A stretch of 41,926 nt of DNA. Source: Planctomycetota bacterium (lineage in GTDB: Bacteria > Planctomycetota > Planctomycetia > Pirellulales > Pirellulaceae). The notes beneath the pieces are model-generated. The model saw nothing but the letters and a program-made list of their open reading frames with translations. It was not told the DNA's origin and did not search any database. Where the stretch lies: NCBI GenBank assembly GCA_026692885.1, contig JAPLNJ010000849.1:1-41926 (forward strand), in the 5' to 3' direction. Within the stretch, counting starts at the first letter, position 1, and every line of letters starts with the position of its first letter. Shown here one piece after another: positions 17,485 to 25,933 of the stretch. The position numbers and the translations under genes were made by a program.

Positions 17485-17620
17485 GCTAAGCGTCCGCGCA
17501 GAAATAACTTGGTCAATTTCATAGTAGTAGGCACACTCCGTGTGCCGTAAAATGCGGACGGCACACGGAGTGTGCCTGCTACAATTTGTTCAACCTATTT
17601 CTTTCTGCGCGGACGCTAAG
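17485..17620. repeat. Nested inverted repeat of about 136 bp
   Basis: The outer arms share AGCGTCCGCGCAGAAA (left near 17489, complement near 17602-17617). The inner arms are 25 bp with one mismatch: GTAGTAGGCACACTCCGTG... at 17525 and its complement ending at 17582. The whole could fold into a cruciform. It splits the sugar gene cluster between the SDR and deoC genes. Confidence 0.7.
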
Positions 17621-17630
17621 TAAGCGGCAA

Positions 17631-17670
17631 GGCGCTAGCCGCCGGTGGCTCGAAACCGGCGGCTAGCGCC
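17631..17670. repeat. Perfect 16-bp hairpin
   Basis: GGCGCTAGCCGCCGGT (17631-17646) and its exact complement (17655-17670) surround an 8-base loop. It follows the nested repeat at once and precedes deoC by about 75 bp. There is no T-run, so it is not a standard terminator. Confidence 0.75.
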
Positions 17671-17746
17671 GTGCCGCTCACAACCCCATACTCAAGCTTT
17701 GACAAAACACGATCGCTCCCACACCCAACCTCGGAGGAATTCATTC

Positions 17747-18421
17747 ATGCCCTGGACCCGCCAGCAAGTCGCCCAGACCATCGATCACGCCGCCCTGAAG
17801 CCGTTTCTGACCGATGATGACATCCGTGCCGCCTGCCAGTTGGGCAAGCAATACGGCGTGGCCAGTGTCTGCGTCCGGCCGTCCGACGTGGCCTTGGCTG
17901 CTAAGGAACTGGCCGGGACCGGCGTGGTTCCCTCGGTCGTGATCGGATTCCCGCACGGCGCCAATCGCCCCGAAACCAAAGCCCTGGAGGCCCAACTGGC
18001 AATCGAGGACGGGGCGGTCGAGTTGGACATGGTAATGAATATCGGCAAGTTCCTGACCGGCGACTATGCCTGGGTCCAGCGCGATATCGAAGCCGTCGTG
18101 ACCGCGGCCCGCCGACACCCCGGTGTGCAGGTGAAAGTGATCCTGGAAACCTGCTGGCTCAAGCCGGACCAAATCGCTCAGGCCTGCCAGATCGCCAAAG
18201 CGGCCGGCGCCGATTACGTCAAGACCTCAACCGGCTTCGGCGACGGACCGGCCACGCCGGAAGCGATCGACGTGATGACGAAGACCGTCGGAGGTTCGCT
18301 GGGCATCAAAGCCTCTGGGGGTGTGCGGACCTACGAGACGGCCTGCCGGTACCTGGACCAGGGGTGCCAACGCCTCGGCGTCGCTGCGACCAAAGAGGTG
18401 CTGGAGGGTGCGCCCGAGTAG
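17747..18421 (+). CDS. deoC: Deoxyribose-phosphate aldolase
   Basis: The 224-residue product has the normal length of DERA. It cleaves 2-deoxyribose-5-phosphate to glyceraldehyde-3-phosphate and acetaldehyde in the cytoplasm. The Schiff-base lysine is K159 in DYVKTSTGFG; the assisting lysine is K188 in GIKASGGVR and the acidic partner D94 in VELDMVMNIG. TCGGAGGAA precedes the ATG at 17747; the upstream extension of the frame runs through a hairpin and is rejected. The zinc dehydrogenase begins 19 bp after the stop, so the two are almost certainly co-transcribed. Acetaldehyde or a sugar aldehyde made by DERA could be handled by the dehydrogenases next to it. Confidence 0.95.
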   Translation: MPWTRQQVAQTIDHAALKPFLTDDDIRAACQLGKQYGVASVCVRPSDVALAAKELAGTGVVPSVVIGFPHGANRPETKALEAQLAIEDGAVELDMVMNIGKFLTGDYAWVQRDIEAVVTAARRHPGVQVKVILETCWLKPDQIAQACQIAKAAGADYVKTSTGFGDGPATPEAIDVMTKTVGGSLGIKASGGVRTYETACRYLDQGCQRLGVAATKEVLEGAPE

Positions 18422-18440
18422 GGTGCCGGAAGAAATCACC

Positions 18441-19481
18441 ATGCAAGCTGTCGTCTATTACGCACCCGGTGACATCCGGGTCGAAGAGATCCCGATCCCC
18501 CAGGCCGGCCCGGACGAACTCCGGGTCAAGATCGATGCCTGCGCAGTCTGCGGCACGGATCTGAAGTCGTACAAGCAGGGTAATCCTCGCATCAAGGCGC
18601 CGTTGCCGATGGGGCACGAATTCATCGGCCTCATCGACACGGTCGGCCAACGGGTCCACGGCTTCGCGATCGGCGAGCGGGTGGTCATGGCCACGACCGT
18701 CTCCTGCGGGCGCTGCCGCTACTGCCGCGAAGGCTGGCGGAACCTGTGCCTCGACTTGGACCCGATGGGCTTCACTTATCCCGGTGGCATGGCCGAGTAC
18801 ACAGTGATCCCGGCGCGGGCCTTGGAAAACGGCCATGTCATCAAGGTGCCGCCCGGGATTCCCGCCGAGCAAGCCGCGCTGGCGGAGCCGCTCAGTTGCG
18901 CCGTGAATTCCATCCGCCAGTGTAACCTGCGCCAGGGCGACGTGGTCGTGGTACTCGGCGCTGGGCCGCTGGGCCTGATGAATGCCTGCGTGGCCCGAGC
19001 GCTGGGCGCCGGCAAGATCATCCTGGCTGAGGTCAGCGAAGCCCGACTGGCCCAGGCCGCCCAGTTCGGCTGCGACCTGTTGATCAACTCCGCGCAGGAG
19101 AATCTGGTCGCGAAAGTCAAAGACGCGACCGAGGGCGGGCTGGGCGCGGACCTTGTCGTCGTGGCCGCTCCGGCCGCCCAACCGCAGGAAATCGCGCTGG
19201 ACTTGGTCCGCCGTCGCGGCACCGTCTGCCTGTTCGCTTCGCTGCCTGTCGGCCAGAGCCTGCTGCAGTTGGACAGCCGCAAGATTCACTACGGCGAGTT
19301 GCGTGTGATCGGCACCAGCGACTCGACTCCTGAGCACGTCCGCGAGGCCGTGGCACTGATGGCCTCCCGGGCGATCCCGACCGACAAGCTGGTCACCCAC
19401 GTCCTGCCCCTGGACGGCATTTTCCGGGCCTACGACCTGATGCTCAGCGGCGAAGCCCTCCGCGTGGTGCTTAAGCCCTGA
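18441..19481 (+). CDS. Zinc-dependent medium-chain dehydrogenase (sorbitol/threonine dehydrogenase type)
   Basis: The 346-residue MDR enzyme keeps the catalytic zinc ligands C37, H59 and E60 (with E149), the structural zinc cysteines C89, C92, C95 and C103, and the NAD(P) motif GAGPLG (173-178). The family oxidises secondary alcohols of polyols, threonine or related compounds in the cytoplasm. It lies 19 bp behind deoC and is the last gene of the sugar cluster. GGAAGA stands before the ATG. Its 3' end overlaps the convergent methyltransferase-like gene by 11 bp. Substrate unknown; the neighbourhood points to a polyol or deoxysugar. Confidence 0.88.
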   Translation: MQAVVYYAPGDIRVEEIPIPQAGPDELRVKIDACAVCGTDLKSYKQGNPRIKAPLPMGHEFIGLIDTVGQRVHGFAIGERVVMATTVSCGRCRYCREGWRNLCLDLDPMGFTYPGGMAEYTVIPARALENGHVIKVPPGIPAEQAALAEPLSCAVNSIRQCNLRQGDVVVVLGAGPLGLMNACVARALGAGKIILAEVSEARLAQAAQFGCDLLINSAQENLVAKVKDATEGGLGADLVVVAAPAAQPQEIALDLVRRRGTVCLFASLPVGQSLLQLDSRKIHYGELRVIGTSDSTPEHVREAVALMASRAIPTDKLVTHVLPLDGIFRAYDLMLSGEALRVVLKP

Positions 19482-20328
19482 CACTCGCAGTGCGTGTCCA
19501 GACTTCGACGGCGCACACGGCGTAAATCCGCGTGGGGAACGGCCAACGCCACGGCGCGGACAATTGGACCCTGGCAGTTCGTGCGGCCAGCCACGGATCC
19601 TGTACGAACAGGCTCGCCAGTACCGCCGGATTCAAGCCGGTGAAGAAATTGTGTTCGCCAATCAGCCGTGCGGCAAGGGCGGGCAAGTCTCGCTGGTCGA
19701 CGTGCGCCAGTTCCGGACAACTCACCGACGAGACAAAGTCGGTAATCAATACCGCCCGCCCACCCGGCCGCAAGAGTTCCAATAGCAATCGCAGATGGCG
19801 AGCGCGCACCGCGAAAGTCAGTTCCAAGAGGTCCGGATGGCGTTCCCCCAGGGAGAGTTTCACCGCATCCAGCAGTTGTGACAGCAGGCAGACCGAGACC
19901 ACGACATCCTGGGGTTCGGGCAACACCACGGGTGCAGCGGCCGTCGCCTGGGCGATCCAGCGGCGTACCTCGTCGTGCGGAACAGGGGTCGTAGGCGACC
20001 AAGCCGCCAATCCCGCACCGAGGCCCGACACGTCGACGTCTCCGTGCAGCACAAGCCGGCTGGAGTCTGCTAGCTGCTGAGTGGCCAGACCGGCGACCAG
20101 CGACTCGCGGTCGAGGTCGACCAGATGGATCCGGCCAAAGGAACTTGCCAGCCTCCGCAAGTCCAGGTCGTTGCAGTTACCGGCCCCCAAGACACACAAC
20201 TGGCGGGCTGGCACGCTGCTGCCTTGCAGCAGCAACTCGGTCACCTTCTCGCGATGCGGTTGGTACAACTGCCAACAGTCGCGGCACATTTGGTTGCGGC
20301 GGATTTGTTCGTTGCGGATACGATTCAT
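19471..20328 (-). CDS. Class I SAM-dependent methyltransferase-like protein
   Basis: The 285-residue protein carries a Rossmann-type SAM-binding start, QLCVLGAGNCNDLDL (46-54 being VLGAGNCND), with an acidic residue at the end of the next strand (IHLVDLD, D71) and a later LLRPGGRAVLITDF typical of motif III. The middle is rich in Leu and Ala. It is probably a small-molecule methyltransferase, but the substrate cannot be named, and catalytic activity is not proven by these motifs. A CRDC pair near the N-terminus (C15, C18) may bind metal. It is monocistronic and convergent with the zinc dehydrogenase. Confidence 0.7.
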   Translation of the reverse strand: MNRIRNEQIRRNQMCRDCWQLYQPHREKVTELLLQGSSVPARQLCVLGAGNCNDLDLRRLASSFGRIHLVDLDRESLVAGLATQQLADSSRLVLHGDVDVSGLGAGLAAWSPTTPVPHDEVRRWIAQATAAAPVVLPEPQDVVVSVCLLSQLLDAVKLSLGERHPDLLELTFAVRARHLRLLLELLRPGGRAVLITDFVSSVSCPELAHVDQRDLPALAARLIGEHNFFTGLNPAVLASLFVQDPWLAARTARVQLSAPWRWPFPTRIYAVCAVEVWTRTASVRA

Positions 20329-20834
20329 GGCCCTGATGATAGCAGCGCCAGCAGTTGGTGGCCAATCGAGCTTGTCAGGGGGCCGCGCCCCTCGTATACT
20401 CCGCCGGATTCTTCAGGGGCAGGCCTGCCGCCTAACGGCAGGACCTCGCGAGACCCACGCAGGGAACACAGGCTGCCCGCCTGTGCACGAACCCGCGGGA
20501 AGCCGGTTCGTCTGGGCCGGTGGCTCCGCTGCGTAGGCTCGGCCGAAAGATAACTCCCTCGCCCCGGCACTCCGGGGAGAGGGTTGGGGTGGACTGAGAA
20601 AACGGGAGAACGGAGTGAACCCAAAGTTCATCCTGCTTTCGTTCCGGTAGACAAAAAGATGGATGACAAAAAGATGAAAGGAATCCCACGTTCCCAAGGA
20701 ACATTTTTTTGTCATCAATGTTTTTGTCCTTTCAGTTCCGAAACCCCTGTTTTTGTCAGCCCAGGGTTGGGGTGAGGGGCCGAAGAGCAAATGCCGAATT
20801 TTTTCGGCCGTTCCGTAAGGCAGGGAGGCTTGCA
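20329..20834. other. Repeat-bearing gap of 506 bp, no gene seen
   Basis: The region holds CCTGCCGCCTAACGGCAGG (20429), CTCCGGGGAGAGGGTTGGGGTG (20571) with a second GGGTTGGGGTGAGGGG at 20764, and an inverted pair ATGACAAAAA/TTTTTGTCAT around 20662-20718. The low-GC stretch 20640-20760 stands out from the surroundings. The promoter of the gene at 20835 should lie here. Confidence 0.5.
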
Positions 20835-22064
20835 ATGATGAAGCGATTTGGCTGTGCGATGATCGTCCTGGTGTTGGCCGCAGCGGCGGCTGGGGCCCAG
20901 CAACCGGCTGCAGCGGACACGCCCGCGGAGACGTCCGGCAATTGGAAGCAACCGGTTTCCAAGGAAGCCCCGATCAGGACCGCGGCCCGCGACGACCTGT
21001 CCCTGTCAGCCAACGGGCTGGCGACCGGTAAGACGCCCGTCACGCAGGTCAACCGGGGGGCCGGCGTGCTGCCCAACGACCAAGGCCAAGTTTGGCGCGA
21101 ATACGACATCCGCCCGTACACGTCGCGGATCACCACGACGGAAAAGCCCGAGCAGGCGGTCATCGATTGGATCCTGCGGGAAACGGGGACGGAGGTCTGG
21201 TTCTCCGAACCCGTGGGCCTGCTGAGCGCCAACAAGGAAACGCTACGGGTCTACCACACGCCGGAAATGCAGCGGCTGGTGCTGGACATCGTCGATCGTT
21301 TTGTCAGCACACAGGGTGAAGCCCAGGGACTCGGCCTGCGGTTGGTGAACGTGGGCAGTCCCAATTGGCGCACGATGGCCATCTCGTTGCTCCAACCCGT
21401 GGACCTCAAGACCCCCGGTGTCGATGCGTGGCTGGTGTCCAAGGAGAACGCGGCCGTGTTGCTCGGTCAGCTCCGCAAACGCACGGACTTTCGCGAGAAC
21501 AACTCGCCCAATATGGTGGTCCAGAATGGCCAGACCCAGACGATCGGTCGGACCACGCCGCGCACGTACGTCCGTTCGGTGCGGATGCGGCGCGAGGTCT
21601 GGCCCGGGCACGAGTTGGAGGGCGGACAGATCGACGAAGGGTTCTCGTTGCAGATCAGTCCGTTGCTGTCGTTGGATGGGAATACCATGGATGCGACCAT
21701 TAAGTGTCAGATCGACCAAGTCGAACAATTGGTCCCGGTGCCGGTCGACGTGCCGTCGCTGGCCGGCGGCCTGCAACGCGTAGAAATCCAAGTGCCTCAA
21801 ATGGTCAGCTGGCGGCTGCACGAGCGGTTCCGCTGGCCCACCAATCAAGTGCTGCTGTTGAGTTGCGGCGTCGTAGCCACGCCCACCGGCGAAAAGATGG
21901 GCCCGTTGGGGCTACCCTTTTCCCTGCCCTTCAGCAGTTCGACTGGCCGCGCGAACGCGTTGCTGTTTGTCGAGTGCAAGGGCAAAGCCAGTCAGTCGCT
22001 GATGGAGGCCCAACGTCCCACCACCGCGGCCACCGGCGGCGGCCCAAACTACGGGCGCTACTGA
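20835..22064 (+). CDS. Exported protein of unknown function, secretin-subdomain-like
   Basis: The 409-residue product begins with a signal peptide (MIVLVLAAAAAGAQQ). GGGAGG precedes the ATG at 20835; the open frame reaches to 20709, but that stretch is repeat-derived. The central part (EYDIRPYTSRITTTEKPEQAVIDW..., then YHTPEMQRLVLDIVDRFV) resembles the repeat subdomains found in secretins and related planctomycete exported proteins. The second half is beta-rich (FSLQISPLLSLDGNTMDATIK, LLSCGVVATPTGEK), again similar in style to secretin cores but without an obvious pore-forming segment. The C-terminus is Gly/Thr-rich. The function is unknown; secretin relatedness is inference. Confidence 0.65.
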   Translation: MMKRFGCAMIVLVLAAAAAGAQQPAAADTPAETSGNWKQPVSKEAPIRTAARDDLSLSANGLATGKTPVTQVNRGAGVLPNDQGQVWREYDIRPYTSRITTTEKPEQAVIDWILRETGTEVWFSEPVGLLSANKETLRVYHTPEMQRLVLDIVDRFVSTQGEAQGLGLRLVNVGSPNWRTMAISLLQPVDLKTPGVDAWLVSKENAAVLLGQLRKRTDFRENNSPNMVVQNGQTQTIGRTTPRTYVRSVRMRREVWPGHELEGGQIDEGFSLQISPLLSLDGNTMDATIKCQIDQVEQLVPVPVDVPSLAGGLQRVEIQVPQMVSWRLHERFRWPTNQVLLLSCGVVATPTGEKMGPLGLPFSLPFSSSTGRANALLFVECKGKASQSLMEAQRPTTAATGGGPNYGRY

Positions 22065-22242
22065 AGAAACCAGCGGCAATCCAACAGGCGAGCGGGGAGA
22101 GGCTGCGAAAAGATCGTAGGGTGGGCTGTGCCTAGGACGAGGCAAAGTTGTGGTTGACGTGGGAAATTGGCCCGGCGGCAAGGGCGAGAGTCTGTTTCGC
22201 TTCTTGCCCCGCAGCGGCGCACATGACAGCTCGGGACAACGG

Positions 22243-22545
22243 CCTGATCGTGATCCACAGGTTTTCGCCCCAAAGGGGCAGCCACATACCAGCCCAGGGC
22301 AAAGCGGAGCGGCGTTTGCCGCGTAGCGCCGCCCTGGGTTAGGAGAGAATAGAGAACACTAGCCCTGAAGGGGCGAAACAAGCCTGGGTCACGTCGGACG
22401 AACGATGCGCGTGAGAGGAACCGCCTTGTTTCGCCCTTTCAGGGCTACCAGGTTGCTTCGATACCGTACCCAGGGCGTCGCTCTGCGGCTGTCGCCGCGA
22501 CGCTGTGCCCTGGGCTGATTTGTTTTGGCCCCTTCGGGGCGAGAA
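22243..22545 (+). repeat. Composite palindromic element, copy 2
   Basis: This copy begins GATCGTGATCCACAGG and shows the full mirrored set: GTTTTCGCCCCAAAGGGGCAG, a GCCCAGGGC...GCCCTGGGT hairpin, GCCCTGAAGGGGCGAAACAAG, a variable middle, CTTGTTTCGCCCTTTCAGGGC, the second hairpin and GGCCCCTTCGGGGC. It ends 22 bp before the stop codon of the convergent Tat protein gene. A GTAGGGTGGGCTGTGCC motif lies 110 bp to its left (22117). Confidence 0.85.
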
Positions 22546-22567
22546 AACCGGGAACACCCACCGTCTT

Positions 22568-23497
22568 CTAGCCGGTGGCCGGTCGGGCACAAAACTGTCG
22601 CACGTACGCGGCGTCCTCGGCCGGTTGGTCGCTGTAGCGGTCGTAGATCCCGACGATCGCGCCGTCGCTGGGCTTGATCGCCGCAAACGTCTCGCGGAAA
22701 GCCTGCTCCACCCACTGCTGCCGCTCGGACAACCGCCCAGCTGCCAGGATCTTGAAGGCCAGGCACGGCCGCTTGGTCTGGCGGATGGCCTGGAACATGC
22801 GGGGCGGATCCTGCGGCAGATAGACTTCGCCGACCGGGATGGGCGCTTGCCCCAGTAGCTTTTCCAAGTCGGCCGCCGAACGATGCCGCTCGTAGAGGCA
22901 GGTCATGTAGTAGTCGAGATCCCAACCTTTGCTCTCGATCGCGTCGACGACCGCAGGCATGTGGGTGGAAACGCCCACTTGCATTCCCGCGTCCCGGATT
23001 CGCTTTAGGTAGTCGTGGATCTCGTCGAGCTTTCCTTGCTTGAACAACGAGTCGGTGACTTCGCCGTGATGGGCCACGCCGATGCAACCGCCCTGCGCGA
23101 GCTTCGCCAGGGGCGCCGGATCGCGGGCCTCGATCGCCATGAAATGCATCTTCCCGCCCTCGTCGATGAATCGTCGGTACAGCTCCAGACTGCCGTGGCC
23201 GGACTGCCAACAGGTGATCCCGACCTGCTGGCAGCGTCGCAAGGTTTTCAGGATCTGCTCCGGCGTGAAGTAGCTCCGCATCTCGTGGTTCACGAAGACC
23301 GACAGGTGCGAGCCAGCGCCGAACGGATTGGCCCCGCAGATCAAACGTGACACGGAGTACTTCCCCAATTTGATCTGGGGCAGCGTCGACTCCTCGGCCG
23401 GTGCGGCGGCCTCCGTGGTGGCGTACTGCGCGGCGACCAAGGCCGCTGACAAAGTTCCCATCCCTTTCAAAAATTCACGACGGTTGTCGAGTAACAT
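22568..23497 (-). CDS. Tat-exported TIM-barrel protein, aldo/keto reductase-like
   Basis: The 309-residue protein has a clear twin-arginine leader (NRREFLKGMGTLSAALVAAQ). The mature part (SRLICGANPFGAGSH, QVGITCWQSGHGS, GVSTHMPAVVDAIESKGWDLDYYM, ILAAGRL) follows the layout of aldo/keto reductase-like barrels that planctomycetes export. The usual reductase tetrad (D, Y, K, H) is not clearly complete, so an enzymatic role is uncertain. The ATG at 23497 is followed at once by the leader. The 3' end abuts composite repeat copy 2. Confidence 0.75.
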   Translation of the reverse strand: MLLDNRREFLKGMGTLSAALVAAQYATTEAAAPAEESTLPQIKLGKYSVSRLICGANPFGAGSHLSVFVNHEMRSYFTPEQILKTLRRCQQVGITCWQSGHGSLELYRRFIDEGGKMHFMAIEARDPAPLAKLAQGGCIGVAHHGEVTDSLFKQGKLDEIHDYLKRIRDAGMQVGVSTHMPAVVDAIESKGWDLDYYMTCLYERHRSAADLEKLLGQAPIPVGEVYLPQDPPRMFQAIRQTKRPCLAFKILAAGRLSERQQWVEQAFRETFAAIKPSDGAIVGIYDRYSDQPAEDAAYVRQFCARPATG

Positions 23498-23636
23498 TTG
23501 TGCAGCTCCTGATGGCGTTTGTGTTGAACTATATCGCTCGCGGTTGAGATTGGTGCATTTGTGGATCGTCCCGGCTCCCGGCCAGCTCGCCTGCCAAACG
23601 AGCGGCCTGTTGATTTAATCGGCGACGGTACCAGAT

Positions 23637-24166
23637 GTAGGGTGGGCTGTGCCTGCGCTGCTCCAAAGTTGGTCTTGACTGCGGAAAATGAACGGGTATG
23701 TCAGGGTACAAATTGTTTCGCTCTAGGACGAATTCTTGTAGTGGAATCGGCAGATAAACACAGGGACGTAGCCCCTTGGACAGGGGCTCCCGCCCCCGCC
23801 GAGCTGGCCTCGGTGGAGCGATGATTCTGCACTACCACACGTGATTAGAAAAAGGCTGCTTTCCCTGCCGCCGCCCCCGCCGCGAAGCGGCGGGGGCGGC
23901 GGCAGGGAAAGCCTTGGGCTAGAATTCCGCTGGGCAACGTCCGTAGTGCAAAATCATTGGCTCCACCGAGGCAAGCTCGGCGGGGGCCTGACTCGTTCCA
24001 ACACCATCGATTACGCCTCATTCATAGCATCCAAGTGGCACTGTCCAACTAAGCAAGCGTAAACAATACCTCACCGATCACGTTTGCCCCGCAAGATCAA
24101 CTTTGGCGCGGCCGAGACTGTGCCCACCAACCACAGCTGCTTGTGGTGGGCACAGCCCACCCTACA
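23637..24166. repeat. MITE-like element of about 530 bp with GTAGGGTGGGCTGTGCC ends
   Basis: GTAGGGTGGGCTGTGCC at 23637 faces GGCACAGCCCACCCTAC ending near 24166. Just inside, CCAAAGTTGGTCTTG matches the complement of CAAGATCAACTTTGG. The same 17-base end motif occurs alone at 22117, and shorter forms at 10813 and 15817. The interior holds the nested palindrome listed next. No transposase gene was found. Confidence 0.6.
23792..23987. repeat. Nested palindrome with 45-bp outer arms and a perfect 25-bp core hairpin
   Basis: The outer arms (23792-23835 and 23943-23987) match in inverted orientation over about 44 bases with a few mismatches; both contain GCCTCGGTGGAG. The core at 23859-23911 is an exact 25-bp inverted repeat around the loop GAA, with arms made almost only of G and C. 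Arm and loop length equal those of the hairpin at 5159-5211 although the sequence differs. Confidence 0.8.
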
Positions 24167-24307
24167 TTAAATCGACAGGCCGCGAACTGGCAGGGGTCGA
24201 AGTCAGACAGTCGAAGCAGAGATCCCCCTCGGGTCCGCCAGCGCTGGCCTGTCCAGCCTACTCCTTTCCCCGACCGGAAGGCAAGATCACTGACACGTGA
24301 TTCCAGT

Positions 24308-24499
24308 TCACTGCGCGGGACTGGATCGTCTGAGAAGTTTCCCTCCGCCGGGCGGCAAGTTGAGTTCCACGCGAGTTCCCGCGGCGGCGGACCATTGACC
24401 GGTGGCCGCGTCGAAAGCCGCCAGGGGGTCCGGGCTGATCAGCGTGGTGGTGACGGCCCGCGGCCTTTCGAGAAGTCGAAGAATGTTTCTGGTCCGAAA
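24308..24499 (-). pseudogene. C-terminal remnant of a lost gene
   Basis: Directly behind the TGA of the SGNH hydrolase gene, and in the same frame, 63 sense codons precede a second TGA (24308-24310). The translation looks like a true protein end: ILRLLERPRAVTTTL, then DPLAAFDAATGQW and VELNLPPGGGKLLR. The style is that of the terminal beta-domain of exported glycoside hydrolases. It has no start of its own. The SGNH protein ends naturally at IKIEAR, so this is more likely a remnant than an extension. Confidence 0.5.
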
Positions 24500-25828
24500 T
24501 CACCGTGCTTCGATCTTGATGGTGTGCGTCACCGGAACCAACGCGGCCTGGACCGCTGCCACCAGCGGCGCCCGCTCGGCTTCCGTCTTGGCCACCGTCG
24601 CTTCCAGGTCTGCCTTGCCCTCCTTGCCGTGGAACAAACTCTTCACTTGTCTGGTCTCGTAAGCCTGCTTGGCAAGCACCCCTTCATCCACTTTTCGAAA
24701 GGCTTCGCAGAATGGGTTGGCCACGAAATCCGCGGCTAGATTCACTCCCTGGCCAAGCTGCACGGCCGAGTAGGTATGGGATTCCTCGCCCCAAGTGATC
24801 TTGTAGCTCGCGGCCGCGCCGCCCTTGACGACGAGCAGCAGCCGGTTCAATTCCTGATGGAACGGGACCAGCGTCATACCGGAGCGCAGGGAATCGTCCT
24901 TGTCCGGCGCCCCGCCTGCGCAGAATGGATAGCGCCGGCTGATGATCGTGACTTGACCGTCGGCACAACGCTCCACGGTGTGCCCTGCGGTCGCCTCGGC
25001 GCGGTTCGCCCCAAGCTCGACTGTGAGTGTGCCAATGTCGCCGTCCAGCCCCAGCGATTTCAGGAACGCAAACGCCATCACCAATTGCCCCGCCCAACCT
25101 GGATGCACGCCGTCCTTGCCGGCCAGGGCGTAGTCCGGCCCGTATTTTTGGCGGGCCACGAAACCCGCGGTGAACATCGGCCAAAACACGTCGGCGAACC
25201 GGACGCCTTCGTGCTCGGCAATTTCGATGTCGATGTTGCGCAGAGCGCAAAGATGCAGGTTGTGTTCTTCGAGCGTGCCGAAGGCCGACTTGACCCAACT
25301 GGCCACCTTGCCCACGCAACCAGGTGAGCCGATGACCACGCGCGTGCCGGCCGCCTGGAAGGCCCGGACCACCGCGGTGTAGTTTTCACGATACGAGCGG
25401 TCCGTCGCCTCGTCCACAGGCCGGTAGCGATAATCGTTCATGCCATAGCAGGTGGTCGCCACCGTCGGTTGGAAGCGGAGACAATCGTTTTGCATCCGGC
25501 GCAGAAACCCTTCGGCCGTCTCCCCACTCCAGCCGTACTGGCGCGTCGTGATGTTCAGGTCCGGCACGCAGACGGTCAGGTAAATCTCCATGAGCCGGGA
25601 GTACATTTTCTGTTCCGTGATGGAATCCCCGCAGATGGCCAGTTTGTCTCCAGTTTTGAGCAACAAGCCGTTGGGTGCGGGTGCCTTGAGCGGGGCGAAC
25701 TTCGTAAAGCACGGATCGGTCGGTTTGGTTTCCAACTGATCCGCCGCCAACAACGACGCGGCCGTGCAGATGCCCAGCAGGACCCCGACGGACAGCGTAC
25801 GACGGAAGAATGTCAGGACGGTTTGCAT
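24500..25828 (-). CDS. Exported SGNH/GDSL-family hydrolase
   Basis: The 442-residue protein starts with a signal peptide (VGVLLGICTAASLLA). The SGNH residues are in place: S69 in ICGDSITEQ, a glycine near 100 in GWSGET, N131 in YGMND, and the D239-x-x-H242 pair in DGVHPG. The family hydrolyses ester bonds, in exported planctomycete members often acetyl groups on polysaccharides. After the hydrolase domain comes a beta-rich region and a helical tail (KADLEATVAKTEAERAPL). It starts with ATG at 25828. The next gene on this strand is the kinase-WD40 gene 106 bp upstream, so the two could be in one transcript. Confidence 0.85.
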   Translation of the reverse strand: MQTVLTFFRRTLSVGVLLGICTAASLLAADQLETKPTDPCFTKFAPLKAPAPNGLLLKTGDKLAICGDSITEQKMYSRLMEIYLTVCVPDLNITTRQYGWSGETAEGFLRRMQNDCLRFQPTVATTCYGMNDYRYRPVDEATDRSYRENYTAVVRAFQAAGTRVVIGSPGCVGKVASWVKSAFGTLEEHNLHLCALRNIDIEIAEHEGVRFADVFWPMFTAGFVARQKYGPDYALAGKDGVHPGWAGQLVMAFAFLKSLGLDGDIGTLTVELGANRAEATAGHTVERCADGQVTIISRRYPFCAGGAPDKDDSLRSGMTLVPFHQELNRLLLVVKGGAAASYKITWGEESHTYSAVQLGQGVNLAADFVANPFCEAFRKVDEGVLAKQAYETRQVKSLFHGKEGKADLEATVAKTEAERAPLVAAVQAALVPVTHTIKIEAR

Positions 25829-25933
25829 GGCGATCCTTTCCTGATTAGCGAACGGTGCTGGACGTTGCCACCTTGGCTGTGGCGACGCGGTGAAGAAATT
25901 GGGACAGCTCGGACTGCTGCCGACTCTTACGCT

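Noticed and set aside
17485..17670. CRISPR-like array in the stacked repeats
   Set aside because: The repeats are inverted and nested, not direct with regular spacers, and no cas genes are present.
18306..19484. A 392-residue frame antisense to the zinc dehydrogenase
   Set aside because: The sense frame has all zinc ligands and the NAD motif; the antisense frame is a codon-bias shadow.
24500..24502. UGA recoding (selenocysteine) at the SGNH stop
   Set aside because: The hydrolase ends naturally before it, the following residues look like another protein's end, and no SECIS-like hairpin was recognised.
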